NCBI GenBank assembly: GCA_025765595.1
Contig: JAIVFH010000050.1
Coordinates: 184,934-248,933, forward strand
Length of the DNA stretch: 64,000 bases
From: Obelidium mucronatum
Lineage: Eukaryota; Chytridiomycota; Chytridiomycetes; Chytridiales; Chytriomycetaceae
Direction of reading: 5' to 3'
The position numbers and the translations under genes are program-made. Below, piece after piece: positions 1-10,287 of the stretch. Every line of letters starts with the position of its first letter. Position 1 is the stretch's first letter. Under the pieces are notes generated by a model that was given only the letters and a program-made list of their open reading frames with translations, was not told the DNA's origin and searched no databases.

Positions 1-335
1 GATGGTTTCGGCGCCGCGGACCGTCGACAGCCGATAGCCAACGACGGCGACGCCGAGGCCGCGCGCCGTGAATTGCTTCGCGATGGCGCCGAACTTGCCC
101 GGGTTCTCGGACCGCCACGCGCCGCTGTTGGTAAGTCAGCAACGGCAACAGTCACAAGCGAAAGCATTAAAAGTTACCCGTGGATCACAACAAGCAGCGG
201 CGTCGACGAGTCTATGGTCCCGCTGGGGAGGTGCAGATCTAGAATCTGGTACGCTTGCGACTGCTCCGGGCGCAGGTCGGGTGCATCCGGAGGCGTGTTT
301 GGCGGGAGATAGGAAACTTTTGTGAATTCTGTCAT
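1..335 (-). CDS. alpha/beta hydrolase, kynurenine formamidase-like (3' partial)
   Basis: Two exons read on the minus strand, 335-178 and 124-1, joined by a 53-nt GT-AG intron (125-177). The chosen ATG (333-335) gives an N-terminus running into LLVVIHG, and the splice produces HGGAWRS, the oxyanion-hole motif of alpha/beta hydrolase esterases. It is followed by GKFGAIAKQF and VVGYRLS, typical of the lid and strand after HGG in kynurenine formamidase and prenylcysteine esterase relatives. The Ser-Asp-His triad lies beyond the window edge, so substrate cannot be judged. The start codon is only 31 bp downstream of the stop of the next gene on the same strand. Exon 2 is much more GC-rich than exon 1. 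Confidence 0.7.
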
Positions 336-366
336 TCAACACACTTTTTACAGCTACTTAACTTGA

Positions 367-2306
367 TCACACCAACTGATCCATCCAATGCTTAATCCTC
401 AACAACGCAAATCGATCAGCCGCTGCATAATCGAAATCTGGATCCACGCGAAGGTACTCTGTTTCCATCATCACCTGCGTAACCACTTCTCGAAACAAAG
501 AATCTGGTATTTTGGCTTCCAACCGCTCTCTCCATTCACGTAATCGCAACTCTCCCATCTTGGGTCCCAACGCCTTTCCTGGAGACTCGCAGCACTGTAA
601 TACAAGCTCTAACGCATCTTCTTCTGTGATGTACGCTGAATTGGCTTGAATAAAGTCAACAGCCTTTTCAATCGTCCAGTTTCGAGTATGCAGGCCAGTG
701 TCCACGACCAAGAGAATAGCGTTTTGGAGCTCTCGCTCGAGTTTCCCGAAATGTTGAAGTGGTGACTGATAGAACCCGAGTTCTTGGCCACAGGATTCCA
801 CATAGGAAGGCCACGCCATAGTTTTCTCGGCGCAGTGTGTTTTGTACAGGTATGCATAGAAGGGGGTTTCCTTGTCGATTGATTGAGATGTTTCGTATTG
901 GAGATGCGCTCCAGGGTATATCTGATTCAAGACAATCGCTTCCCATTGATGATTGGGGAGACTCAGTAATTTCTTGATGTTCACCACGATGGCTTGTAAT
1001 TTGGGCGCGAATTTGATGGGTGTGTATCGAACGAAAACAACGGGGCTTGTTTCCTCATTTTCGAATTCTGGGTCCAGTTTCACGACTGGCAGCATGACGT
1101 ATCCTTTGCTGGAAAAAGATTTTTCCTTCAGTTCCGAATGCAATCAATCCATGAAGTAAGATTCACTCACGTTCTTGTTGTCAACGTGAAACGAAACGTT
1201 CCACAGTTTTCAAAAGCTCTATTGCAAAGAAGGGAAAACTTTTGGAAGGCCATATCTGCATCTGTTTCAAATAGCTCGGGGCACTTTTCGCGATCCCTTA
1301 AAGAAGAAGCAAAAGCCCTGAAATCGTCGCGCGCGAGAACAGTACGCATGACTTGTTGTATCCCTAAAATTTGATTGATTCCAATTTCTTGGATTTCATT
1401 GGCTGTATGATTTGAAAGGCAGTATTCGTGGATATATGCTTGATACGCCTGTTTTTTTTTTGTATGAGTGTGAATGGCGCCGCAATAACTCACACACATG
1501 ATACACACCTTCTCATATCCAGGAAGACCATAAACTCCAGCCGATTGCCTTACTCTAGGAAGATACAACTGTTGAAGAAAGTGCGCCAGTTTCCTATACC
1601 CAGCAAACACTTTCTTGACCGACTCTCTCAACTTCTTTTCTTGCTCCACCATTTCAGCCGGTGACAATTTAAACTCTCCCGTTGAATACGGTGGAATAAA
1701 GAGACTACTGCTGGAAACATCTGCTCGGGCTTGTGTGTTGCAGAATTTAATCCATCGCTGGACTGTGTCTCGGTTCATTGTCGTGTTGCGTTCGATGGCA
1801 TCTTTAAGGTTTTGGATTGCGGTATCGAATTGGGGGATAAGCTTTTCCAAGCGTTGGTGGTGGTTTGCTAGGTCTTCTAGTGTTTCAAGGTGTGTCCATT
1901 CAAAGTACGATTCGAGGTGGAACAGAGGGTTATGGTCCCTAGCATAGGATACGAATCAGTATAAACACACCCTGGAGTAACAAGTGCAGGCTCACCTCGA
2001 CACCAGCCCAAGCGCAAACGCCGCCAGCGCCTGCCCTCGCGCCAAGTCCGCCGCCACGACGCCCTCCAGCACTTTGATTGGAACTTCGGCCGACGGCAGA
2101 ATTCTTGCGCCGATAAAGTCGCTCAGACTGGCGCGCAGCTGCGCAGTCGCGTCCCGATGGACGGCGGCGGCGTCCGCCGAAAGATCAAACAGCGCAGCCT
2201 CGGCGGCGCCGCCAGCGCGGACGCCAATGTCTGCGAGCAGAAACGGGTGGCCGCTGCTGCGCAGCCGGGCGGCGGCGTAAAGAGCGAGGATCGACGCCGT
2301 GGTCAT
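367..2306 (-). CDS. DUF885 family protein
   Basis: Four exons (2306-1996, 1938-1509, 1448-1171, 1108-367) with three GT-AG introns of 56-62 nt. All junctions keep the frame, for example LVSR/DHNPL and TTRT/KGYV. The C-terminal exon has the DUF885 signature IYPGAHLQ, then ETMAWPSYVESC and TGLHTRNW, and ends near HWMDQLV. DUF885 proteins are about 550-600 residues, resemble metallopeptidases and have no settled substrate; this one is similar in length. Exon 1 (1996-2306) is strikingly GC-rich and Ala-rich compared with the rest, with a sharp change at intron 1. The ATG at 2304-2306 follows directly from splicing. Confidence 0.8.
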
Positions 2307-2517
2307 TGGTGGTTGGGTGATTAAAAAGAAATATTGTGTAGTTTGATTAAAAAAGATTGTCGTCGGGCGGGCCGAAGCTGAGAGCTATTGGGTTCAGGGG
2401 AATCGAGATGCCTTCTATTGGTTTATTGATTTTATTGTGTTGTTATCATGGGATTCGGAGGTTAGTGGAAGGTGGTGGGTTGTTGACAAGAATCGCCGTG
2501 GCGGGTCATGCTACACA

Positions 2518-2930
2518 ATGGCTGAAAGTGGGTTTGGATGCAGGCTCTACATTGCGTTCCCCGAAACAAAGCAAACTAGTATTTTGCATATCTTTCTGGT
2601 CTGCCATTGTTGATGTTTGAATTCTAACGTGCATCACTTTAGACTTCTTCAGTTGCTTTGATGGGGGTATGCTGGTTTCCAATATGCCGGTTGTTCCACT
2701 TTCCCAAGCCACGGAGCCCCTGTGCCACGTCGGGCCACCAGTGGAATGGATGCGGCCAAGTATTTTCCACGAACTGAGCAAGGATGGTGCGATTAACCAA
2801 TGATTTTATCAATGATTTGACATACTTTGCAGGCCAAACTCAAGCTTTGCCTATCAAGGCTATCGTGGGCACATTCAGCGACTCCGACAAGCAAATCTGG
2901 CAGAGTTTATTTCGAGACAGGGTGGAATGA
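2518..2930 (+). CDS. conserved-looking small protein, unknown function
   Basis: Three exons (2518-2578, 2643-2786, 2833-2930) joined by GT-AG introns of 64 and 46 nt, giving about 100 residues starting MAESGFGCRLYIAFPE and ending SLFRDRVE. The first intron contains a CTAAC branch-point-like sequence. The reading frame crosses both junctions cleanly and the composition is that of a real soluble protein (KAIVGTFSDSDKQIW in the last exon). There is no signal peptide or membrane segment. I do not recognise the family. Further 5' exons cannot be excluded. Confidence 0.55.
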
Positions 2931-3282
2931 GCATTGGATAGATTTGCAAATGTGTGTATGTTTTTGCTTTAGTTATGTTTGCTGTAGTTATTTTTGCTTT
3001 AGTTATTTTTGTTATGAGCTTTGGTTATTGTTGGATTAAAGTGTTGGTTTTTGAGTCGAGTTTCCTGGGGACTTTTTTCAGCTGTCGTTACTGTTGGATC
3101 CTTACGCCGCGGACTGCACTTGAAGGCAACAAAAAAAGCTAAAAGTTAATTCTGTTTATTCTGGAGTGAGAGCAAGTACTTAAAATGTGATTTGTGTTTT
3201 AATATCAGTAGTGTTGTAGGAAGCCGGTTAGGGCGTCGGGCTGCCTGGTGCGGGTCCCATGAACGAATCCCGTCTCCTTCAC
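2931..3282. other. non-coding interval with AT-rich 3' sequence
   Basis: No supportable gene. It holds T-rich sequence with imperfect repeats of a TTTTGCTTTAGTTA unit (about 2963-3011), probably the 3' UTR of the preceding gene, and then a tRNA-like segment at 3219-3281. Confidence 0.4.
3219..3281 (+). other. tRNA-like or SINE-like segment
   Basis: The segment contains GGTTAGGGCGTCGG, close to an internal pol III A box with D arm, and about 40 nt later GAACGAATCC, two bases away from the canonical B box GTTCGAATCC. The flanks GCGGG and CCCGT could form a T stem. The acceptor ends do not pair well and the T loop carries extra bases, so I do not call a functional tRNA. It may be a decayed tRNA or a tRNA-derived short repeat. 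Confidence 0.3.
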
Positions 3283-3474
3283 ATGAAGATTTTCTTTTTC
3301 GGCAAATTTTTTTCTGTTTATGTTGCTGCATTAGGTTTTGCGGTTGTTCCTTTGATTTTGGTTGTAGGGACTGTGTTTTTGAAGTATATGCCGCATGGAC
3401 CGTTATTTGGGATTTGTGTCGCGGTGGTCGCTCAAGGCTTGAATTTTAGTACCCATATTTTAGTGTTACTTTAA
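3283..3474 (+). CDS. possible small membrane protein
   Basis: An open frame of 63 codons from an ATG at 3283 encodes a hydrophobic protein with two likely membrane segments (FFSVYVAALGFAVVPLILVV and GICVAVVAQGLNF). No homologue is recognised. Short hydrophobic frames arise easily in T-rich DNA, so this is weakly supported. Confidence 0.25.
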   Translation: MKIFFFGKFFSVYVAALGFAVVPLILVVGTVFLKYMPHGPLFGICVAVVAQGLNFSTHILVLL

Positions 3475-3556
3475 AAAAACATAGTTTCAAACCTCGAAAC
3501 AAAAACCCAAACTCATACATGCCATGAAGAAAAACACTTTTATTCAGAAGAGTGGC

Positions 3557-6051
3557 TCATTTTCTCTTGTGCACTCTCCTGTTTCCCTTTTCACGAAACC
3601 CAATAAAATCATCTTGCCAGACAGTCTCTTTCCTTCTCTTTGGAAAACGCGCCTCCCGCTCAAACAGAGAAGGCTCTCGGTTATTCTGAGGTCCCCGAGT
3701 GGCGGAGAAATCTTGTTTCAAGCGATTCGACCGTCTGGTGTTGCGACCACCAATTTCACCAGTGCCAGTATTCCTCAACTCCAATTCTTTGGCAATCATC
3801 CTACTCTTTTTAGATGGATGGTATTCATCGTTGAACTTTGGTTTCCGTTGGCGAGCCTTCTTTTCTGGGAAAGCGTCATTGATAAAAGAATGGAAATGCT
3901 GCTTCTGCTTCTGCTGTTGCTGTTGCTGTTGCTGCTGATATTGGTGCTTTGGATGGAGGACATGCGTTTGCACAGACGCGTTGGGTTTGGGTTTTTTGAT
4001 GTCCACTTTCGGGAGACTTTTCGCGTTTCGGCGCTCAGCTGCGCGGAGATTGAATCCGACACGTCCACGTCGAGAAATGGGAGATGCAGTGTTTTGGGGT
4101 ATCGCGACTTGCGGTTGTGGTTGATCAGGCGGTGGGGAGATAGGGTGATTGGCACCCAATCTGTCGATTGTAAAATCCTCGGCAAAGTCACTGATGTCGT
4201 TGATGTGGCTGATTTTGGGGAATGCGATATAATCATCATCATCATCTTGTTTGGAATTTAGATCAGCCCCACCATTAACACCATCGTCTTGTTCGTCTTC
4301 GTCCGTCAATCCAATAATGGCAGAACCTTCCTCTGAACCGTCGTTTAAATCATCATCAGGATCATCCTCACCGCCGGAATCTTGCATCATGATTCCAGAC
4401 ACGAAAAAGTCTTGCTTCCTTGAAGACTGCGTTTCAACAGTTCTCGTCAAGGAGAAGGTAAAATCACTGTCCGAAGCATCATCAACCAAGTCCTCATTAT
4501 CGCCATCGTTTCTATCCTCCTTCCCAAACAGAGAGACAGAAACCCCGGCCATAACATCCCGTGTCCGTACCATGTGTTTGGAAATGAAGATGATATTCGA
4601 TAAGATACTTTCCGCCTGTGAAATCTCTGTATGGTTGGCGCCGCCGCTACCGCCATTGCTGGAAACGGGCTCGTCTGTATCCCAAACCGGTTCATATCCG
4701 CGATCAAAGTCCCGTTCATAGTAATTTTTCCGCGGCTTCTTCTTTGCGGGTGAGGTGCTGCTGTTGTTATTGTTGCTACAACTGCTTTCCGCCAGACCCC
4801 GCTCCAATTGCACAGCAGCACCCGCCAACGCTGCAGCAACACTCTGTATCTTTGTACTCCCCCTCGTAATATCCGCGCTCGAATCCAGAGGATTCAAAAG
4901 AACAAACAAATACGGCCTGGCCGGCTGATGATGCTGCGAAGACGCCTTATCAAACAGAAACGGCTGTGGAATGTCATGTGGGGTATTGGGAACAGTGAAT
5001 CCGATCCCTTGAGAGTGGTAGTCGAATTGAGTTCCAAAGAAACGACAAAACTGGAGGAATGTGGATCCGAGGGAGTGGGTCTGGTTGTTTTCATTGGGAT
5101 GGGATTGTTTTCGTTTTTTTGAGTGTTTGGTCTTGTTGGATGCGGTTTCGGGTATTATGCCTGTTTCTGGGTCTCGTAATTTGAGGAATGCGAGGCACCA
5201 AACCACGATAGAATAACCACCTTTCAAAAAAAGAAAAAAAAATAGGCCGTTTCGTTAAGCTGAAATCGAGGAACTAAAAACAGGTCCTTACCAACACCCC
5301 CAGAAAACACTTCATTCAACTCCCTCCCCGAAAGAAACAATTTAACCAACAACACAAGCTCCCTCAACCCCTCCACTTTCTCCACCCAAGCTTTCACAGA
5401 CTCCACCGCGGCAAACCCACCCGCCACATTATAACAAACATCCACACTCAACCTCGTCAAAGAATCCACCATCTTCAAAATCGGGACTCTCGCTTTCCGC
5501 AACAATTGAATTGAAGACGCGCTGTTTGCGAAATTGAGTTTGGGGAACAGTTTGGAGAGTTTGGAAGCTTGGGTATTCTGTTTCGGGTCTTGGTGGTGAA
5601 CGTTGCCATTCTTGACGGTGGGGTATGGATCCAGGATGATTAGATCAATGTCGCTCCAAGGAAGGAAGAGGCCTGTTCCTGTTGATCCAAAGGGGAGGGT
5701 TTTTGAGGTGGGGAATCTGGATGTAATCAGGTTGGCGTATGTGTTGACAACGTGTTTGCGGAGAGAGACTTCGTGAGGGGTTGGAGACAGGTACTGCATC
5801 AGACAGCTTATTTCATGGTCGAGGATGGTAAGGTTTGTACTGATAGTCGGGGCAGGGCGGCACTTTAGCCATGGCGCTGGATAGTTTTCGGTGTGAAACT
5901 TTGCCCTTTGTTGCTGCTGGTGCTGCTGACTTGATCCAAAGGCAAACGAGATTTCTCGCTTTTCGCGGTGTTTCTTTTGTTTGATTTTCCGTTTTGGTTT
6001 TTCCAGCTTGTGGTGTTGCTTTGGTTCGAACAAGTTGTTGAAAGAGAACAT
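3557..6051 (-). CDS. TRF4: non-canonical poly(A) polymerase, TRF4/PAPD5-like
   Basis: Two exons (6051-5292 and 5220-3557) with a 71-nt intron; the splice restores GGVGGYSIVVW. The nucleotidyltransferase core shows PFGSTGTGLF followed by WSDIDLI (first two catalytic Asp) and SVDVCYN (third Asp). The PAP-associated domain follows, with FLQFCRFFG and FDYHSQGIGF. TRF4 enzymes oligoadenylate nuclear RNAs for exosome decay in the TRAMP complex. The N-terminus is basic and Gln-rich. The C-terminal half (about 350 residues) is a disordered acidic and basic tail with a short polyQ tract near 3915-3935. It lies tail to head with DUS1, another RNA-modifying gene. Confidence 0.85.
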
Positions 6052-6230
6052 TTGTCCAACAAAAAGAAAAAAAAGAAGGCAGATAAATAGAGATAAATAG
6101 AGATTGCTGTATAATCTGCATTGAATAAAAGGTATGCTTTTGAACTAACGTATCGGTGGCTATGTATCTCATTGGTTGTTACTTTCATACTCTCATTAAA
6201 AAAAAAAAAAAAGAACATTATCCCGTAGTT

Positions 6231-8070
6231 TCACACTGAAGGAACTGTATGATGCGCATCGCAAACATACTTCTCATTTCCCTCAACTTTATCCAAGTCT
6301 GTGATTTTCTCCATCTTGACGTGGTTTCGGCAACAAGGTTTACAATATTCAAAAACGCATTTCGACGATCCCAGATTCAAACACGTCTTTGAAGTGCATA
6401 CGGGGTTCTTTCCCGTTGCTTTTCGTGCTGTTAATATTTCATTTTAAGGTTGTTTTCAGTTAGGGGAGTCATTTAATAGACGATAATTTTACCTTTCTTA
6501 CTGGTTATATATTCTTGCACCTTTTCAAGTTTAGCCGCACGTTTCTCTGTTTTCCGTTTGAGTCGCTCAGCTGATAGTTCATCCAATTCTTTTTCGGGTA
6601 CTTGCTGTTGCTGTTGCAATTGTTCGTCTTGTTGTTGCCCTTCTTCCTCCGACTTTTTAAGAGGCTGGTTTGCATCAGTAGAAGGAAGTTCGGGCCGGAA
6701 ATGCGGTTGACAGACCCAATTGGGTAGAATTCGAAGACCTCTTGAATCAAGTTCGTATTCCGCTGGTGGTACATACTCTGTTGCGTTATTTGTACTTTCC
6801 TATCGAAAAAACAAAAGAAAGGCTTAGATCTTGAAAGGAGAAATTTGAAGAGGGTGGGTTTGTAACCAGAATACGTTTCTTGAATTCATGAGTGATTCTC
6901 CAAAAGTCATCGAAAGTATGTTTGGCAGCTAATTCAGTTCTTAGATCTGGATGATCATTGAGACTGTTGGTATGCGTGTCAATGTGTGTGAATCGATGAA
7001 AAATACGGAGATTGGCAGGGAATGCATCAAAGGGATGAGATAGATCGTCGTAGCAATCAAAAAAGAGAAATCTACCGCCTACGGCGGTACCTTAAAAAAG
7101 ACAAACGAACCAAGGAGCAAAAATCTTAAACAAGTGAGCACGCATCATTCCAACATCAGCACTATTCGGAATCTCCTTACAAATTTCGAGATACTCAATA
7201 GCAAGTTTCCAAACAGGATGAAAAATGCCAGTAAACAGAGCCGGATTATACAAATTGCCCTCAGCAGTCATGACACCATCGCATTTCGTAAAATCAAGAC
7301 AACGTTGGACGTCTTCGAAATAGCAAATATTTCCGTTTGCAAAGACAGGAATATCAAGGACTTCCTTGACGCGCCTTATTTGCTCCCAATCAGCGAGACC
7401 TGTCTTATGGCCCTTCATGTCTCGTGTTCGGCCGTGGACGGTAAGTAGCTGGCAGCCTGCGGCCTGCAGCCTCTTTGCAAAAGCGATCGTCTTGTTGACG
7501 TCGCTGAATATTCTTATTTTGCACGTGACGGGCACGGCCAGATGCACGTGCAGCGTGTTGACTGCGGCGATTAGTAATGCGGACGCCTGCTGACTAATGC
7601 TTACCCATGGCGCACACGCAGTCCCAGTCCTTGTCGTCGGTCAGGAAGGCGCCGTAGTGGCCCTTCTTCACGATGCCCTGCGGACAGCCGAGGTTCAGGT
7701 CGACGGCGGCGCAGCGCGCTTCGACGAGGCGCGCGGCGGCGAGCAGCGTGGCGGCGTCGTTGGCGCAGAACTGCACCACGAGCGGCGCGTCCTCGGCGGC
7801 GTTACACGAAAACTGCGCCGCGCGGTACGCCGCCGACTCTGCGAACAGCCGCGCGTGGAGCATCGGCGTGTAGCACAGCTGCGCCCCGTGGCGCCGCGAG
7901 AGCACGCGCCACGCGAGCTCAGAGTGGTCGACCTGCGCGGTTCTGATTGGTCAATACTCGGCGCCCTGCGATTGGCTGAATACCATCGGCGCCACTATGT
8001 AGCGCGGCGAGCCAAGCACGCGGCGGTAGAACTCGTAGCCCTGCAGCTTCTCCGTTGTCGGAGCTGTCAT
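6231..8070 (-). CDS. DUS1: tRNA dihydrouridine synthase (DUS1 type)
   Basis: Multi-exon gene. Exon 1 ends in VAPM and splices to VDHSELAWR. The second GC-rich exon carries DLNLGCPQ with the catalytic Cys. The third has [18 protein letters not shown] and the phosphate-binding FANGNI. It continues with [13 protein letters not shown] as in DUS1, then a segment with LRTELAA. The C-terminus is a Gln/Lys-rich linker and a Cys-rich domain ([23 protein letters not shown]) like the zinc-binding tail of animal DUS1L. The junction near 7040-7100, where a small GC hairpin sits, could not be resolved confidently. The product would reduce U16/U17 in tRNA D loops. It starts 66 bp from a divergent gene. Confidence 0.88.
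7073..7089. repeat. GC hairpin, member of a dispersed palindromic family
   Basis: Arms TACCGCC and GGCGGTA with a 3-nt loop. It lies in the unresolved intron region of the DUS1 gene. The same core in the opposite orientation (CGCCGTAGGCGG) occurs twice at 8737-8764. Confidence 0.6.
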
Positions 8071-8136
8071 CGAAAAAAAGAAATAAAAGCAAAAATGAGC
8101 TATAAATAGATTCCGAAAATAGATTAAATTACATCA
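8071..8136. promoter_or_regulatory. short divergent promoter region
   Basis: Only 66 bp separate the ATG of the DUS1 gene (minus strand) from the ATG of the membrane protein (plus strand), so both must share promoter DNA. The interval is AT-rich and contains TATAAATAG at 8101-8109. TATA function is inferred. Confidence 0.35.
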
Positions 8137-9303
8137 ATGCCGTTCTCGCTTCAAGTTGCGGCTACGATCCTGGCTGGGATGGCATTTGAAAGCTCACTGA
8201 GAGGATTGTTTGTGTCGATACATAAATCCTGGAAGGGTGGCGCCTGGCTGTACAAGATCATGCTTGCAAACAACGTCATCTGTCTCATATCTGTCCCGAC
8301 TCTGCTATGGAATACCCTTGCAACCATCGAATACTGCTCATTATCTTCTACCCTCGCTTCGATAGCAACGCATGCACTGTTTGTCTCTTTTGGTGCCTTC
8401 CTACTATTTAAAACCTGGGTCATTTCATTCAAAAACAAGTCTATCGCTTGCATCAGTTGTCTACTGCTGATTAATCGAATAGTTTGGTGGATCTATGATT
8501 CTATTCTCTCTTCTCGTATCATTCTCGATGATAATCTCACTTGTGTCGAAAATCAGAATCAATTTGCTCTTCTGGCTTGTATTGTTTCAGACTTGGCCAT
8601 TGATTTATTTAGTTCTGTTGCTACAATCTTTTTTACTATTTGTCGTGGTACCGCTGTCTTTGGGAATTCCAGAGCAATGGTTTGCTTGAGAAGAGTTTTT
8701 GTTGCGGATAATGGTTGGTACACGTTTCGTGCTTTTCGCCGTAGGCGGGAGTCGCCGTAGGCGGAAGTCTATACAAATGCGGCGTCTTTTTTCTTTCTTT
8801 TTCCATGCCGCCGTTGAGGCGGCGATCTTTACTGTCGAAGGCAGTGAGCATATATACCCTTTCCTTCTATGTTTGATGGTATTTACCGCCAAAGAGGTGA
8901 ACATGTTTTTCTTCCCGTGTATACCGTCAAAGGCAGTCAGTTATCTACTGACATTCTTCGTCCCTCCAAACTTCCTTCGCTCAACAACCTTCATCACCTT
9001 AGTCGTCAGGTCTCTCTTTATTTCAGCTCTAAACATCATGGCTTTATGGTACACTATAAACGGACCTCTAAGCGTTTCTACAAGCCAGCAATCATTGGCG
9101 TTTGTAGTCTTTCCTCTTTTCCAAAACTGTAAGCCGTTGAATGAAAAATACCAGATTCAACTCTCCATTTACAACATCGTGAAAATATAGATGTGTATAT
9201 ACAAGCTGTCAATATTGAATTCTGGTGGCTTGAACAACGAACCAAAGCTGTACAAAGGGATGAGAATAACAGCGCAAGCCTAGATTCCGACGAGGAGGAA
9301 TGA
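8137..9303 (+). CDS. multi-pass membrane protein, unknown function
   Basis: The first exon encodes about five hydrophobic segments (for example TILAGMAF, MLANNVICLISV, FALLACIVSDLAIDLF). After a putative intron of about 230 nt filled with GC hairpins (8705-8940), a further exon adds membrane segments (FITLVVRSLFISALNIMALW). The C-terminus is hydrophilic and acidic and ends SLDSDEEE. To reach it, the frame needs a very short 26-nt GT-AG intron at 9129-9154 (GTAAGC...CCAG) or an indel; without it the protein stops at 9188-9190. The overall layout resembles the seven-helix chytrid membrane proteins. No ligand or enzyme motif is visible. Confidence 0.5.
8737..8940. repeat. cluster of small GC hairpins
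   Basis: Two near-tandem 16-nt units TCGCCGTAGGCGGRAG start at 8736 and 8752. GCCGCC-GTTGA-GGCGGC lies at 8807-8823 and ACTGTCGAAGGCAGT at 8831-8845. Degenerate relatives lie near 8884 (ACCGCCAAAGAGGT) and 8922 (ACCGTCAAAGGCAGT). Each can form a short stem-loop. The cluster sits inside a putative intron. Confidence 0.6.
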
Positions 9304-9436
9304 CACATGTAGATCATAAAATCAGCAATTTCAGATCTTGCAAATACATATTTAAAAAATAAATTTCCTGTAGTTAATGTAAGTAAATAGACATTACACT
9401 TTTTTCTTCTTTTTATAAAAAAAAAAAACGTCCCAG

Positions 9437-10135
9437 ATGTTCAACCAAACCCAACTCCGAACATTCCAAACAACATGCCGAAACCGCTCAAAAATTGGGA
9501 AACAAGCGCTCCGAATTCCCACAGGCGTTGAACTGAGTCTCTTTCCTTACTCGATCGCGAACCCGCCTCCACCAAACTTCAAATCTGCAACTCAGGCTCT
9601 CGCTGTCAAAGGGCCTTTGGGATCGCTTGTGCAACCGCTGCTGCCTTTTACTTCTGTTAGTCTGGTGGGAGAGAAGGCGTCGGTCCTTGTGACGGATCCT
9701 GAGGATAAACGACAACGGGCAATGTGAGACTCGAGTGTTTTTTTTAATCGGAACCTAAAGACTTAACACAAACTTTTCAGGTGGGGAACAACACGCCGGC
9801 TGCTCGAAAACATGGTAACAGGAGTATCAGAAGGAGTCGTAGTCCCCATGCGTTTAGTTGGCGTTGGTTACAGGGCAGCACTGGAGGAAAAAGATGGAGT
9901 AAAGCAGGTCACATTGAAGCTGGGTCATTCGCATCCAGTGATTGAAAAGATTCCTGATGGCGTTGATGTGAATGTTCCTACACCGCAACGACTTATTCTG
10001 AGTGGAATCGATAAACAGAAAGTTACGCAGTTTGCTGCAAACATTCGTAAGCATCGTCCTCCTGAACCGTACAACCAGAAGGGTGTTTTCGTGGGTGATG
10101 AGACCATCAAGAAGAAGGAAGGAAAGAAACGTTAA
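9437..10135 (+). CDS. MRPL6: mitochondrial large-subunit ribosomal protein uL6m
   Basis: Two exons (9437-9723, 9781-10135) with a 57-nt GT-AG intron; the splice gives RQRAMWGTTRRLL. The uL6 fold is recognisable by KGPLGSL in the first half and LVGVGYRA, LGHSHPV and ILSGIDKQKV in the second, ending in a Lys-rich tail. The basic, hydroxylated N-terminus fits a mitochondrial presequence. About 213 residues, the normal size for mitochondrial uL6. It terminates with TAA. Confidence 0.92.
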
Positions 10136-10287
10136 GCAATGATGATGAAAATAAAAAACGCGTTATATCAAAGAGTCTTTTAAAGTTTAAATCATATTAT
10201 TATTCGGCGTTTTTGGCGTCGGTTTTGGTTGGGGAATTCAAAAAATATACACGTTGAATAAAAAAAAACCATGTAAAAAAAAGGGCG

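Noticed and set aside
2357..2620. Open frame overlapping the first exon of the gene at 2518
   Set aside because: Composition is poor, it is not compatible with the splice sites that give a coherent protein in the other frame.
3146..3331. Functional tRNA gene at 3219-3281
   Set aside because: The acceptor stem does not pair and the T loop has extra bases, so it is only reported as tRNA-like.
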